Assembly: GCA_000435495.1 (NCBI GenBank)
Contig: FR884055.1
Coordinates: forward strand, 73,431-137,430
Length of the DNA stretch: 64,000 nucleotides
Reading direction: 5' to 3'
DNA from: Firmicutes bacterium CAG:552
GTDB taxonomy: Bacteria > Bacillota > Clostridia > Christensenellales > Pumilibacteraceae
Shown: positions 1 through 8,785 of the stretch, piece after piece
Layout: each line of letters begins with the position of its first letter
Numbering within the stretch: the first letter of the stretch is position 1
Notes under the pieces: model-generated
The model's input: only the letters and a program-made list of their open reading frames with translations
Told to the model about the DNA's origin: nothing
Database searches by the model: none
Position numbers and translations under genes: made by a program

Positions 1-136
1 CAACTGCCGAAGCGGGAGCCGCCGCTACGGGAGCCGGAGCAGTAACTGCTGCGGGCTGAGCGGAAGCGGTCGAACCTGCTTCCTCTACTTCTACATAATA
101 ACTTTTTCCGTTCACGTTTACATTAAATTTACGCAT
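1..136 (-). CDS. Biotin carboxyl carrier protein subunit, N-terminal part (cut by window edge)
   Basis: Only the first 45 codons lie in the window. They begin MRKFNVNVNGKSYYVEVEE and run into an Ala/Pro-rich linker, the usual N-terminus of the small biotin/lipoyl carrier subunit of sodium-pumping decarboxylases and related carboxylases. The biotinyl-lysine domain would lie beyond the left edge. The start is supported by a GGAGG Shine-Dalgarno (complement of 145-149) eight bases upstream of the ATG. It follows the OadG-like gene by 18 bases, so it is the third gene of the same operon. The class is well supported by context; the exact substrate of the complex is not. Confidence 0.8.
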   Translation of the reverse strand, partial: MRKFNVNVNGKSYYVEVEEAGSTASAQPAAVTAPAPVAAAPASAV

Positions 137-154
137 AAAATTTTCCTCCGATTC

Positions 155-496
155 TTAACGAATACGCTTTATTTTTTTTATTACGAACGGTGCAGTAATC
201 TCGTGCGCACCATCCTTGCTTTCGTCTTCGAGCATAATTGCTACGGCAGCGGTTATAGCTGCGACGGTTTCTTCGTCTTCCTGAATAGTCTCGCTTCTTT
301 CGGCTACGGCAGGAGCAGCCTGCGGAACTTCGCTCGCTTTTTCCCCGCCTTCGAGAGCGTCCAAAATCAATTTGATGAGCTTAACCATACCGATAATGAG
401 CGCCAAAACCACCATTACGATTAACATGCCCAACAAAAGAACTACGAGAGAATCTCCGAAAGTTACGTCAAGATCTTTTATAGCAAAAAGATTCAT
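155..496 (-). CDS. OadG-like gamma subunit of a sodium-pumping decarboxylase
   Basis: This 113-residue protein has one strongly hydrophobic segment at about residues 17-43, followed by an acidic and Ala-rich tail. That is the plan of OadG/MmdD small subunits, which anchor the carboxyltransferase and biotin carrier to the membrane beta subunit. It lies six bases after the carboxyltransferase stop and just before the biotin carrier gene, the usual operon order. A membrane beta subunit (OadB/MmdB) would be expected further left, outside the window. OadG proteins diverge strongly, so the call rests on size, topology and neighbours. Confidence 0.75.
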   Translation of the reverse strand: MNLFAIKDLDVTFGDSLVVLLLGMLIVMVVLALIIGMVKLIKLILDALEGGEKASEVPQAAPAVAERSETIQEDEETVAAITAAVAIMLEDESKDGAHEITAPFVIKKIKRIR

Positions 497-502
497 ATTA
501 TT

Positions 503-1861
503 TTACCTCTTAGCAGAAAACATCATTACCGCTGCGATAAGGTACTGCCTCGTAAGCGGCGGCAAAATTACGTTGTCTATATATCCGCTTTCGGCAACTG
601 CGCTTGCGCTGCAATTCTCTTCTGCATAAGACTTTGCAAGCTCCGCCTCGGCACTTGCCTTATCCTTAGCTGCGGCGATCTGATCTCCGTAAATAAGATT
701 TGCGGTAGCGACGCTGTCAAGCATACCGATATATGCCGAATCCCAGGCTATGGAATAATCAACGCTGCGCTTAGACGCAAAGGCTACGTATCCCAAACCG
801 ATAGCGTTACCGGTAATAACCGAAATTTTAGCGTTGTCGGAAACATTGTAACTATACAGCATATCCGCAACGTCCTTTATGAGCGTTCCGTTTTCGGACT
901 GAAGATTGTTTTCCACACCCTTGCAATCCACGAAATTGACTATAGGCATGCAATGAAGTATGCAACCAGAAACGAAATCTGTAATTTTTCTTGCGCCTTT
1001 ATCGGTAAGTCTTTCGTTTTGCGACGAATCGGTAGCTATGATGCCCACACTCATACCATTAAGACGGGCAAAACCAACCACAACTTCTTTTGCAAATTCC
1101 GATTTTATCTCAAAGAAAGAGTTTTTGTCCATACTTTCGGTGATTATATCTCTCATGCTGCTCGTAGCGCAAAGAGAATTGCACACCCTGTTAGGATTAT
1201 CGACGCTGTCTTTTTCGGATACCATAAGATAATCGAGCATATTACGAAGACAATCTCTGAGTTCCGCCTCATCGGACACTATACGAGAAACGATGCCCGT
1301 TTCTTCGTAATGAACTTTTGCCGTTCCCACCTTATCGGTATCGACTTTAGTCTGTGCGGCAAGAATAAGCGGGCTGGACGTAGCGAGTCTAGCCTTATCG
1401 AACGCAATGCAAAAGTCGCAGGACGCCGCAAGGTAGCTTGCCATACCGAAGCAATTGCCCTTCAAAATCATGATGGTAGGCACGTTGCCGTAAGCAAGAT
1501 TAAGCGCCTTTATAATACCGCCGTATCCTTCCATCGCCTTGATTCCTTCCGCAAAACGTGCGCCGGAAGTATCCAAAATACCTATTACGGGAACGTTCAT
1601 TTTTACTGCGTCCTCGATGGTCTTGGAAATCTTCTTTGCGCTCTTTTTGCCGATACTTCCCGACAAAACTTCGGAGTTGTTTGCAAAGATACCTACCTGA
1701 ATGTCGTCGATAGTAGCAAATCCGCTGATAACGCCTTCGCCGGCAGCTTCACCGAGCAAGGATTTACCTTGCACCAATGTAAGCGTTTCGATGAAAGAAC
1801 TATCGTCGGTTATCGCCCTTATCAACTTGTAAGCGGCAAGTATCGAAGCTGAGTTTTCCAT
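503..1861 (-). CDS. Biotin-dependent carboxyltransferase subunit (acyl-CoA carboxylase / decarboxylase alpha type)
   Basis: The protein has 452 residues with two crotonase-fold halves typical of carboxyl transferase domain proteins. The N-terminal half carries the segment GILDTSGARFAEGIKAMEG and a following GNCFGMASYLAA oxyanion-type loop; the C-terminal half has GNAIGLGYVAFASK. It would move CO2 between an acyl-CoA or oxo-acid and the biotin carrier encoded downstream. The chosen ATG has GGAGG ten bases upstream; an in-frame extension to 1915 has no such signal. With OadG and the carrier it suggests a methylmalonyl-CoA or oxaloacetate decarboxylase pump, but a carboxylase cannot be excluded. 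It is somewhat shorter than typical MmdA (about 510). Confidence 0.85.
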   Translation of the reverse strand: MENSASILAAYKLIRAITDDSSFIETLTLVQGKSLLGEAAGEGVISGFATIDDIQVGIFANNSEVLSGSIGKKSAKKISKTIEDAVKMNVPVIGILDTSGARFAEGIKAMEGYGGIIKALNLAYGNVPTIMILKGNCFGMASYLAASCDFCIAFDKARLATSSPLILAAQTKVDTDKVGTAKVHYEETGIVSRIVSDEAELRDCLRNMLDYLMVSEKDSVDNPNRVCNSLCATSSMRDIITESMDKNSFFEIKSEFAKEVVVGFARLNGMSVGIIATDSSQNERLTDKGARKITDFVSGCILHCMPIVNFVDCKGVENNLQSENGTLIKDVADMLYSYNVSDNAKISVITGNAIGLGYVAFASKRSVDYSIAWDSAYIGMLDSVATANLIYGDQIAAAKDKASAEAELAKSYAEENCSASAVAESGYIDNVILPPLTRQYLIAAVMMFSAKR

Positions 1862-1921
1862 ATAAAATAAGCCTCCATGGTAATTGGGATGTCGGGCAAA
1901 ACCCGAATTCCTCATAGTACT

Positions 1922-1955
1922 ACTATAATACTTCGGAGGCTAAAAAAGCAAGCAA
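1922..1955 (-). promoter_or_regulatory. Possible sigma-A promoter of the carboxyltransferase operon
   Basis: Reading the minus strand, TTGCTT (complement of 1946-1951) is followed after 18 bases by TATAGT (1922-1927). An overlapping alternative pairs TTGCTT at 1950-1955 with TATTAT at 1925-1930 (19-base spacer). It would give a leader of about 55 bases to the ATG at 1861. Neither variant is close to consensus. Confidence 0.4.
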
Positions 1956-2449
1956 AAAACAACGGAAAAATAAAATTATAAATATTTGTATTATGCAAAT
2001 CGGTTGAAGCGCACGACAACAAATAGTTCTGCTGAACTAACGTAGAAAAACATAAAAACAGACGTAGCTAAAATTTAAGCTACGCCTCCCGCCCGACAAT
2101 GCCGAATAGATTATCGAAAAAACGTTATAAAACGTTTTAAATTGTTATTTGCACACAAAACATCGATAAAACCATATGCAAATTGCCTTTATACATATAA
2201 GCTTTTACTCCGTCAAATTATATACTGCTATACGCCGAACGTGCCGACATCTGCCGAATCGCCCCACTCTGTCATAAGCTTTTATTCCGCTCGCCACAAA
2301 TACACTATCTTCGGTCGGCACTGCGCCTTTATCGAGTCGCAGAGAAACGATGCTCATGCGACGAATAAACTATTATCGAAACAGTGAACCGACACGTGAT
2401 ATATTCAAAATCTTCAAAAATTGCCCGCAGCACGCTACATGCCTCTGTC
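1956..2449. other. Gene-free stretch between rluB and the carboxyltransferase operon
   Basis: No open frame here looks like a gene on either strand. The longest plus-strand frames (2142-2387 and 2384-2572) have no Shine-Dalgarno and no recognisable sequence, and the second runs into rluB antisense. The stretch holds the hairpin at 2063-2084 and a weaker AT-rich hairpin at 2119-2138, both oriented to end transcripts coming from rluB. It could be a long 3' untranslated region or hold a small RNA; nothing specific is recognised. Confidence 0.5.
2063..2084 (-). terminator. Probable terminator downstream of rluB
   Basis: On the minus strand CGTAGCT pairs with AGCTACG (2078-2084 with 2063-2069) around an AT-rich self-complementary loop. 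It is followed within a few bases by TTTTT and another TTTTT run. It lies about 370 bases after the rluB stop, so it may end a long 3' untranslated region. Confidence 0.5.
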
Positions 2450-3160
2450 TTAAACCATCTTGAGATAATTTATTTCGGCTTCAGTAAGCGGCCTGCTTTC
2501 ACCCCTGTTAAGTCCTCTCAAACGCAAATCTCCTATGCAAACACGCTTGAGAAAAACAACTTCCCTGTTTAAAGTCTCGAACATTCTTCTAATCTGGCGA
2601 TTTTTCCCTTCCGAAATAACGACTTCCATTTTTGTTTCGTTGTTAGAATAATCAACGACTTTTATGCGGCATTTGTTTGTTTTTACGCCGTCCAAAACAA
2701 CGCCTGCTCTTAGTTTGTCGAGATCGGATTCTGATATTTCACCCTCTATTTTTGCTATGTAAGTCTTGGTTATTTCGTTGCGGGGATGAGTTATCCTGTT
2801 GGCAAGATCACCGTCCGTAGTAAGAATAAGCAATCCCTCGCTGTCGTAATCCAGTCTGCCTACGGGATAAATACGTTCGCTATGTCCTTTGATAAGGTCC
2901 ATAACCGTTTTCCTACCCTTTTCGTCGCTTGTAGTACATACGTATCCCTTCGGCTTATTAAGCATAATATAAACATGTTTTTTAAGCGGAGTAACTCTCT
3001 CGCCGTCCACAGTCACTATGTCTCCGTCAAAAATTTCGGTAGCCAACTTATCGAGAAGTTTTCCGTTCACCTTTACTCTGCCGTCAAGCACCAGTTCCTC
3101 GCTTTTACGTCTGCTCGCCACACCGCAATCTGCCAAAAATTTATTTATTCTAACCGTCAT
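2450..3160 (-). CDS. rluB: 23S rRNA pseudouridine synthase, RluB/RsuA family
   Basis: This 236-residue protein has an S4 RNA-binding domain at about residues 1-55 (starting VRINKFLADCGVASRRKSEE) and a RsuA-type pseudouridine synthase domain. The catalytic motif GRLDYDSEGLL lies at residues 101-111, with Asp104 the expected nucleophile. The family isomerises uridine to pseudouridine in rRNA; RluB acts around position 2605 of 23S rRNA. The ATG has a GGAG six bases upstream. It is the last gene of a run comEC-DUF2953-ytfJ-dac-rluB, 41 bases after the carboxypeptidase stop. The rRNA target cannot be read from the sequence, and RluF/RsuA-like assignment is possible. Confidence 0.92.
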   Translation of the reverse strand: MTVRINKFLADCGVASRRKSEELVLDGRVKVNGKLLDKLATEIFDGDIVTVDGERVTPLKKHVYIMLNKPKGYVCTTSDEKGRKTVMDLIKGHSERIYPVGRLDYDSEGLLILTTDGDLANRITHPRNEITKTYIAKIEGEISESDLDKLRAGVVLDGVKTNKCRIKVVDYSNNETKMEVVISEGKNRQIRRMFETLNREVVFLKRVCIGDLRLRGLNRGESRPLTEAEINYLKMV

Positions 3161-3201
3161 GTTTCACTCCGCAAAAATATTCGCAAAATCGCATTACGAA
3201 A

Positions 3202-4302
3202 TCAATCGTCGTAATCCAAATCTATGCTTTCCATAGTAAACAAATCTTCGGAAAAAAGCAACCGATTATTGTAATAAATATGAAGTTTTCCTATTTTTTC
3301 ACCTTTTTGAAGCGGCGCAAGTACGCATGGAGGCAGCTCGAATTCAAATCTCAGCGACATCGCTTCGTCGGGCGTAAACGGGAAATGAGTTACACATGCA
3401 AGTCCTAAAGAAACGTGTTTTTGCTCTCCGCCTACTACTTCTATCTCACATAATGGTGTATTTGTGCTTATTATTTCTGTCATAATGAGCGAATTAAAGG
3501 CTGTATTTAGCTTTTCGGCGCACTCCTCAAACATGGGACCGCAACTTAAAACCACGCATATATACGTAGCGTCTCCCCTGGTCGCAGAAGACACAAGACA
3601 TCTCCCGGCCTCTTTGGTAAAACCTGTTTTTACGCCGTCACACCCCTCTAACGACGACAACAATTTATTTTTGTTGATTATAGTATTACCATTGCTAAGC
3701 ATATAATTCTTACTTTTAACTATTTCGGAAAATTCTTTATTTTTAAGCGCATATGCGGTAATGATTGCCAAATCGTAGGCACTTGTATAATGATTATTTT
3801 CCGGCAATCCGTGTGGATTTACAAAATGCGAATTTGTCAATTTGAGCTTTGATGCAATACCGTTCATAAGTTTTGCAAATTCTTCTATTCCACCGCTTGT
3901 GTCTAAAGCCAACGCCACGGCACAGTCATTGCCGGATCTAAGCATCAATCCGCAAAGAAGGTCTTTTACCGTGTATTTTTCCCCTTCTTTTAGGTACATT
4001 GACGAGCCTTCAACGCCTACAGCGGCTTTAGGGACGGTTACCGTTTTTGTTAAATCGTTATTTTCGATAACAGCAATGGCGGTCACGATTTTTGTAGTAC
4101 TCGCCATGGGCAGTCTTTCGTTTTCGTTTTTCGCCATAATTAATCGTCCGGAATTTTTTTCTACAACAGCAAATGCTTTTGCCACCGAATCGCCATTAAG
4201 CGCAGCTTGTTTTAAATCGATCGCATGAACTTTACCTACAGGAAAAAATGTCATAACCATTATGATAGTTATTATTACAAAACATTTTACAAAATTTTTC
4301 AT
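3202..4302 (-). CDS. D-alanyl-D-alanine carboxypeptidase (DacF/PBP5 class), exported
   Basis: The 366-residue precursor starts with a signal peptide (hydrophobic residues 6-20, likely cleavage after VHA near 27). The three penicillin-binding motifs are intact: S68-T-T-K71, S123-G-N125 and K225-T-G227. A C-terminal beta-domain of the PBP5_C type follows. These enzymes trim the terminal D-Ala from peptidoglycan stem peptides; DacF-type enzymes adjust cross-linking of the spore cortex. The ATG overlaps the ytfJ stop (ATGA), so the two are translationally coupled. The pairing with ytfJ suggests a sporulation role. A second, distinct carypeptidase gene lies at 46540-47667. Confidence 0.93.
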   Translation of the reverse strand: MKNFVKCFVIITIIMVMTFFPVGKVHAIDLKQAALNGDSVAKAFAVVEKNSGRLIMAKNENERLPMASTTKIVTAIAVIENNDLTKTVTVPKAAVGVEGSSMYLKEGEKYTVKDLLCGLMLRSGNDCAVALALDTSGGIEEFAKLMNGIASKLKLTNSHFVNPHGLPENNHYTSAYDLAIITAYALKNKEFSEIVKSKNYMLSNGNTIINKNKLLSSLEGCDGVKTGFTKEAGRCLVSSATRGDATYICVVLSCGPMFEECAEKLNTAFNSLIMTEIISTNTPLCEIEVVGGEQKHVSLGLACVTHFPFTPDEAMSLRFEFELPPCVLAPLQKGEKIGKLHIYYNNRLLFSEDLFTMESIDLDYDD

Positions 4303-4664
4303 TTTTTAAGCCCTTTTATGGCGGACTCTATGACGTCCGGCAATACATCCAACGCTCTGTCCAAAGTATTTTTATCCGTTGCCGGAGTGAATTTTACGCT
4401 TTTTCCGTCGCTCACCAAGAAGCCTATAGGAGTAAGCGTAGCCCCCGCTCCGCAACCGCTCGCAAACGGAAACTCTTCCCCCTCTCCGTATTCGCCGCCA
4501 CCTGTAACCAACCCGACAGAAACCTTACTTACAGGTATTATCGAGCCACCGTCAGTTGTCATAATCGTTTGCCCTATAATCAGATCCGCATCGGCTATAG
4601 CTTTCATTTTAGTTATAGCGTTATCCATTATTCGTTCTATCGGATGAATATTTTCGTTGTACAT
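4299..4664 (-). CDS. ytfJ: GerW/YtfJ family spore protein
   Basis: The protein (121 residues) matches the YtfJ/GerW family: an N-terminal helix, then VSKVSVGLVTGGGEYGEGE and a Gly/Ala-rich stretch ASGCGAGATLTPIGFLV. Family members are made during sporulation and affect spore germination. The second of two adjacent ATGs (4664) is preferred because it sits seven bases after GGAGG; the first (4667) is only four away. The gene overlaps the carboxypeptidase start by four bases and follows a DUF2953-like gene by 12 bases, the usual ytfI-ytfJ arrangement. Confidence 0.88.
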   Translation of the reverse strand: MYNENIHPIERIMDNAITKMKAIADADLIIGQTIMTTDGGSIIPVSKVSVGLVTGGGEYGEGEEFPFASGCGAGATLTPIGFLVSDGKSVKFTPATDKNTLDRALDVLPDVIESAIKGLKK

Positions 4665-4678
4665 CATTTAACCTCCGG

Positions 4679-5206
4679 TCAATTAAAAAGTCCACATATA
4701 ATATCTGCAGCCGAAACCGAAAATATGCCGGTATAACAAAAGCGCCAATTTTCTTTACTTTGCGTCAGTATTTTCGACGACGTTTGCGAACTCATGACAA
4801 TAGGAATGATTTTTGTAACACATCTATATAAGCAAAGAACAACGGCAGAAATGATTACGCTCTGAGCGTTTGGAATTATGCACACCTTCAATTGTCCGCA
4901 ACGACATCGAGTTCTGCGAGTAAAAGAATCAATTATTCTGTTTATCGCTTTCTTTTTTATTGCCGATATAAAATTATTTTTTCTTTTTTTTGACGGAAAT
5001 GCGCTTACGGAAGACTTATCCTTTAGTTTATTTATAAGTTTAGCTATTTTAGCATACAAGTCTACATCAACTTCAAAAAGCCCGAGTATTCGAATTTTTA
5101 AAATTCCTTCGTTTTTACTTGCGCATATATCAACGCAAAAAAATAGCGGCGCATGGGCCGCAACAAAAAAAATTATAATTATGTTGAGAGCAATCAGCAT
5201 GACCAT
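4679..5206 (-). CDS. DUF2953-like membrane-associated protein (YtfI type)
   Basis: The 175-residue protein has a hydrophobic N-terminus (residues 3-24), a basic Lys/Arg-rich middle and a second hydrophobic stretch near residues 112-130. Sequence alone gives little. The call comes mainly from position directly upstream of ytfJ, where Clostridia and Bacillus carry ytfI (DUF2953), and from the matching size and N-terminal anchor. The nearest Shine-Dalgarno (GGAG) lies 13 bases from the ATG, so the start is uncertain. Function unknown; a sporulation-linked role is inference. Confidence 0.6.
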   Translation of the reverse strand: MVMLIALNIIIIFFVAAHAPLFFCVDICASKNEGILKIRILGLFEVDVDLYAKIAKLINKLKDKSSVSAFPSKKRKNNFISAIKKKAINRIIDSFTRRTRCRCGQLKVCIIPNAQSVIISAVVLCLYRCVTKIIPIVMSSQTSSKILTQSKENWRFCYTGIFSVSAADIICGLFN

Positions 5207-5243
5207 AGTATTTGCTTTGCTCCGTGCATTATCCCGCTAAAGC

Positions 5244-6779
5244 TTAAATAATTACGCACAAAATCATCAATATAGCCATACAAATCCATGAAATGAAATA
5301 AACAAGCCTTTTATATTTTACGTTAACGTAACCACCGCACACAAAATATATCGGATAAACTAAAAATATATATTCTCCTGCTTTAGCGGTTATCGAGGCA
5401 TATTTCAGCGATGCCATAGCTGCCGAAACTTTTACCAAAATATTTACGAAAAAGCCGGATACTTTTATTGTAAATCCCATAAACGGAAGTATAGATAAAA
5501 TTACAGAAATAAAAACGGCAATAAAAGCCGTAGAAATTATAGGCATCAACAGCACGTTTGTCACAACCGAATACGTTTGAATCGTTCCGAAATAATAAAT
5601 CGTGACAGGCATCACACCCAACTGCGCCCCGAAGGAAGCCGACAGCGACTCCGAAATAAATTTAGGTAATTTAAGTTTTTCATGCAAAAATAAGCTTATC
5701 GGTTTGGCAAAAACTGCAAGTCCGAATACTGCACATGTACTCATAATCATACCGGCTGTAAACAGCATTTGCGGTGCAACTATTAATATCGCCGTCACGG
5801 CAAAGCCCAAAGAGTTAAGTAAATCCTTTTCTTCACCGACCAAAATCGCAGCGCTTGCAACAAGACACATAAAACATGCTCTAAGGACTGACGGTGAAAA
5901 TCCGGCAAAAATCGCATACAAAAACAAAACCAACGCCGTTATCGCAAAAGACGGAATCTTTCTTACCTTTAATGTTTTTAGCAAAAAGAACAACAGCGAG
6001 GTCAAAAAACCTATATGTAATCCTGACACAGCCAAAATATGAGCTACGCCTGCAATAGAAAACGTATCCGCAATCGATTCGCTTATAGCATACCTGTCTC
6101 CGCTAAGCATTCCGTACGCCACGTAACCGTTTTCCGCACCCAAGTTATCCACCAATTGCCCGCATACAAATCGATATATTATATCCATCAAATCTGCGTT
6201 TCCGTATTTTACGGCGATATCCCCTGCCTCAACCGTCGTGATATATCTTATGTTTGACGAAAACGATGAAAAGTTATACTCGGAATTTTCGCCCAAAACA
6301 TTTTTAACCTTTACATAACCGCTAAAACTCACCTTGTACCCTATAGGCGTATTATAAAAATCAACTTTATCGTTATTTACACGGACAAGCATTTTTCCGC
6401 ACACATTCGAGCCGTCAATATTCAAGTTTTTTATTACAACGTAGTTTTTGCCGTCAACGACATAATTCTTTTCTATACTTGCCTTAATATCGTGATTCCC
6501 GTCCTCAAGTCCCTTCGGAATCCAATTTGTTGCAACTATCAAAAAACCAGCCACAGCAATTACCGACGTAACGGCGGCAGTAAAAAACGTAACTTGCTTA
6601 TATGCGGCAATGTTCTTTTTTCGCAAAATGATTCCTGTAATCAAACAGCCGGATACAATAGAAGTCAAAATAATTACGCCGATTGCCGTATAACTAAAGA
6701 CAAGACGACCGGTAAATACAGCCGCCGCAGTTATAAGAGCTATAATAACAAAACTTCTAAAGTTAACAATCGTTTTCAT
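5244..6779 (-). CDS. comEC: ComEC/Rec2 family DNA uptake channel protein, without C-terminal nuclease domain
   Basis: This 511-residue multi-pass membrane protein has two or three N-terminal membrane segments, an extracytoplasmic domain of about residues 90-220, and the ComEC core with the characteristic GVAHILAVSGLHIGFL near residue 243. ComEC forms the channel carrying single-stranded DNA across the membrane during transformation. The protein stops after the last membrane helices. Full-length relatives are 700-800 residues and end in a metallo-beta-lactamase-like domain, absent here. The stop is followed closely by the next gene, so a frameshift is not evident. The ATG overlaps the recG stop by one base (TAATG). 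Confidence 0.9.
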   Translation of the reverse strand: MKTIVNFRSFVIIALITAAAVFTGRLVFSYTAIGVIILTSIVSGCLITGIILRKKNIAAYKQVTFFTAAVTSVIAVAGFLIVATNWIPKGLEDGNHDIKASIEKNYVVDGKNYVVIKNLNIDGSNVCGKMLVRVNNDKVDFYNTPIGYKVSFSGYVKVKNVLGENSEYNFSSFSSNIRYITTVEAGDIAVKYGNADLMDIIYRFVCGQLVDNLGAENGYVAYGMLSGDRYAISESIADTFSIAGVAHILAVSGLHIGFLTSLLFFLLKTLKVRKIPSFAITALVLFLYAIFAGFSPSVLRACFMCLVASAAILVGEEKDLLNSLGFAVTAILIVAPQMLFTAGMIMSTCAVFGLAVFAKPISLFLHEKLKLPKFISESLSASFGAQLGVMPVTIYYFGTIQTYSVVTNVLLMPIISTAFIAVFISVILSILPFMGFTIKVSGFFVNILVKVSAAMASLKYASITAKAGEYIFLVYPIYFVCGGYVNVKYKRLVYFISWICMAILMILCVII

Positions 6780-8722
6780 TAGTTTAAAGTAAGGTTTTTA
6801 ATATACTTTCCGCCTTCGATTTCCACATTATCTCGAATCAATATATCCGCCATTCCTTTTGCGTCTTTAAGCAACTCCGCATCTATCTTTACACCTCCGA
6901 AAAGCTCTTCGGAGCCGTGCTGTCTTGTTCCCAAGAAGTCGCCAGCTCCTCGTTGAGAAAAGTCATATTCGGCAAGCTCGAATCCGTTATCGCACGAAAC
7001 AAAACGAGACAACCTTTCATTTATTTCGTCGCTTACCACAAAACAATAACTGTCTAAGCTGCCTCTGCCGACTCTTCCTCGCAATTGGTGAAGCTGACTC
7101 AGTCCATATCTTTCTGGATTGTAAATAGCCACGGACGTCGCTGACGGAACGTCTATTCCCACTTCGATTACGGTAGTGCAAACAAGCATAGTACAGCTTC
7201 CGCCAACAAATCGAGCCATCTCTTGCGATTTTTTTTGCTCTTTCATTTGTCCGTGAACGATCCCGACGCAATTTCCGTACTTTCTCTTTAAACGGAAATA
7301 TAAGGAATTTGCCGAAACTAAATCTTCGTCTTCATCAATTCTCGAACACACCAAATACGATTTTTCGCCCTTAAGCCCGTTTGCGTATAAATAGTCAAAC
7401 ATATCGCTCTCTTTTTTTAGAGAAACTACTCGTGTCAATGTCTCGGCATGTTTTGCGCACTGTTTTATCGTAGATATGTCCAATGCGCCATAAAGCGTAA
7501 GCGCAAGCGTACGAGGAATGGGTGTTGCAGTCATAACTAAAACGTCGACGTCGTCTTTGCTTTCCAGCGCTCCTCGCTGTTTGACTCCGAATCTTTGCTG
7601 TTCGTCCGTCACAACAAGCGAAAGCGATTTAAAACGAACTTCGTCCGAAATAAGGGCATGCGTCCCGATTGCAATTTTTGCTTCGCCGCTTATGAGCATG
7701 GCAAGAGCAAATTCTCTTTCTTTTTTTGTTTGGCTTCCGCAAAGGTTAACGCATTTTATCCCTTTCTTTCCAAAGAAATCTACCGCCTTTTTGTAGTGTT
7801 GCTCCGCAAGAATTTCGGTAGGCGCCATAAAAGCGCTTTGAAATCCGCAGACAGCCGCATAATACATTGCCAAGAATGCAACTACTGTTTTTCCGCAACC
7901 GACATCGCCTTGCAACAGCCTGTTCATTCTTTTGTCTGATTTCAAATCAAAGATAATGTCGTTTACGGCAGATTTTTGTCCGTCGGTCAAATCAAACGGC
8001 AGTATGCCTATTGCTTCTGTTATAACGTCAGGCGCAGCATCGTACTTGTTTTTCTTGTTTTTCGAACCTTGCGACTTTTGTCCTGCATACAGCCGCATCG
8101 AAGCGGCAAGCAATTGCAAAGCCACGCTACGAGCAGCTAAAGAAAGTTGGTCCCTATTTTGCGGAATGTGCATAGCCGTAATACATTCACTCATAGTCGG
8201 TATTCCGCATTCCCGGCAGTATTCGTCGGGAACATTGCCTTCTACTTTCGTCATCGGCAATGCCTTTCGCACAGCTTCTTTTATAAGCTTGCTCGGCACA
8301 TCGGAAACAGGTCTGTATATAGTCGTTGCAAATTCTCCTTCATAGTCCGCATGGACAGATACGTACAATTTGGGAGTTTTTCCTCTTTTTAATCGTCCGA
8401 TTACGGCGTAATACTCGCCATCTTTTAACTGCGACGCCACAAAAGGTCTGTTAAACCATATAGCTTCAAGTTCACTTCCTCCGCAAAGCATTTTTGCGGA
8501 AACAATGCACCTTTTTGCCGGAAGTCTCACAACTTTTGGCAATCCGACAAGTTTTGCAACAACTCTCGCTTCCTTTCCGTCCTCAAAATCGCTTACTAAG
8601 CAATCGTCAAAAACATATTTATAAGGAAAAAGCGTAAGCAAATCGGCGGGAGTGTATATCCCCGCCTCATTAAGTTTGGCTATCCTCGTTTTTCCTAAAC
8701 CTTTTATGTCACTAAATTGCAT
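6779..8722 (-). CDS. recG: ATP-dependent DNA helicase RecG
   Basis: This 647-residue helicase has an N-terminal wedge/OB region (about 1-230), then superfamily 2 motifs: Walker A GDVGCGKT at 272-279, DEQQRFG at 373-379, the TATPIPRT motif, and the C-terminal QLRGRVGRG motif. RecG remodels stalled replication forks and branches Holliday junctions. A terminator-like hairpin lies just upstream (8736-8771), and the ATG has no visible Shine-Dalgarno. No good promoter was found there, so how recG is transcribed is unclear. It is followed directly by comEC. Confidence 0.96.
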   Translation of the reverse strand: MQFSDIKGLGKTRIAKLNEAGIYTPADLLTLFPYKYVFDDCLVSDFEDGKEARVVAKLVGLPKVVRLPAKRCIVSAKMLCGGSELEAIWFNRPFVASQLKDGEYYAVIGRLKRGKTPKLYVSVHADYEGEFATTIYRPVSDVPSKLIKEAVRKALPMTKVEGNVPDEYCRECGIPTMSECITAMHIPQNRDQLSLAARSVALQLLAASMRLYAGQKSQGSKNKKNKYDAAPDVITEAIGILPFDLTDGQKSAVNDIIFDLKSDKRMNRLLQGDVGCGKTVVAFLAMYYAAVCGFQSAFMAPTEILAEQHYKKAVDFFGKKGIKCVNLCGSQTKKEREFALAMLISGEAKIAIGTHALISDEVRFKSLSLVVTDEQQRFGVKQRGALESKDDVDVLVMTATPIPRTLALTLYGALDISTIKQCAKHAETLTRVVSLKKESDMFDYLYANGLKGEKSYLVCSRIDEDEDLVSANSLYFRLKRKYGNCVGIVHGQMKEQKKSQEMARFVGGSCTMLVCTTVIEVGIDVPSATSVAIYNPERYGLSQLHQLRGRVGRGSLDSYCFVVSDEINERLSRFVSCDNGFELAEYDFSQRGAGDFLGTRQHGSEELFGGVKIDAELLKDAKGMADILIRDNVEIEGGKYIKNLTLN

Positions 8723-8735
8723 AAGAATAAAAATC

Positions 8736-8771
8736 GGCGTCTCTCGAACCGCTTAAGGTCCAAAAGACGCC
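8736..8771 (-). terminator. Terminator between the yloV-like gene and recG
   Basis: GGCGTCT (8736-8742) pairs with AGACGCC (8765-8771). Read on the minus strand, the stem is followed by GATTTTTATT. It lies 14 bases after the yloV-like stop and 14 bases before the recG ATG, so it separates, or attenuates, transcription between the two. Confidence 0.75.
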
Positions 8772-8785
8772 TTACAAATAATTAT

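Noticed and set aside
953..1852. 299-codon open frame on the plus strand
   Set aside because: It is wholly antisense to the carboxyltransferase gene, has no ribosome site and no recognisable domain.
2137..2196. 19-codon minus-strand frame with GGAG upstream
   Set aside because: Too short, 12-base spacing and no resemblance to a known peptide.
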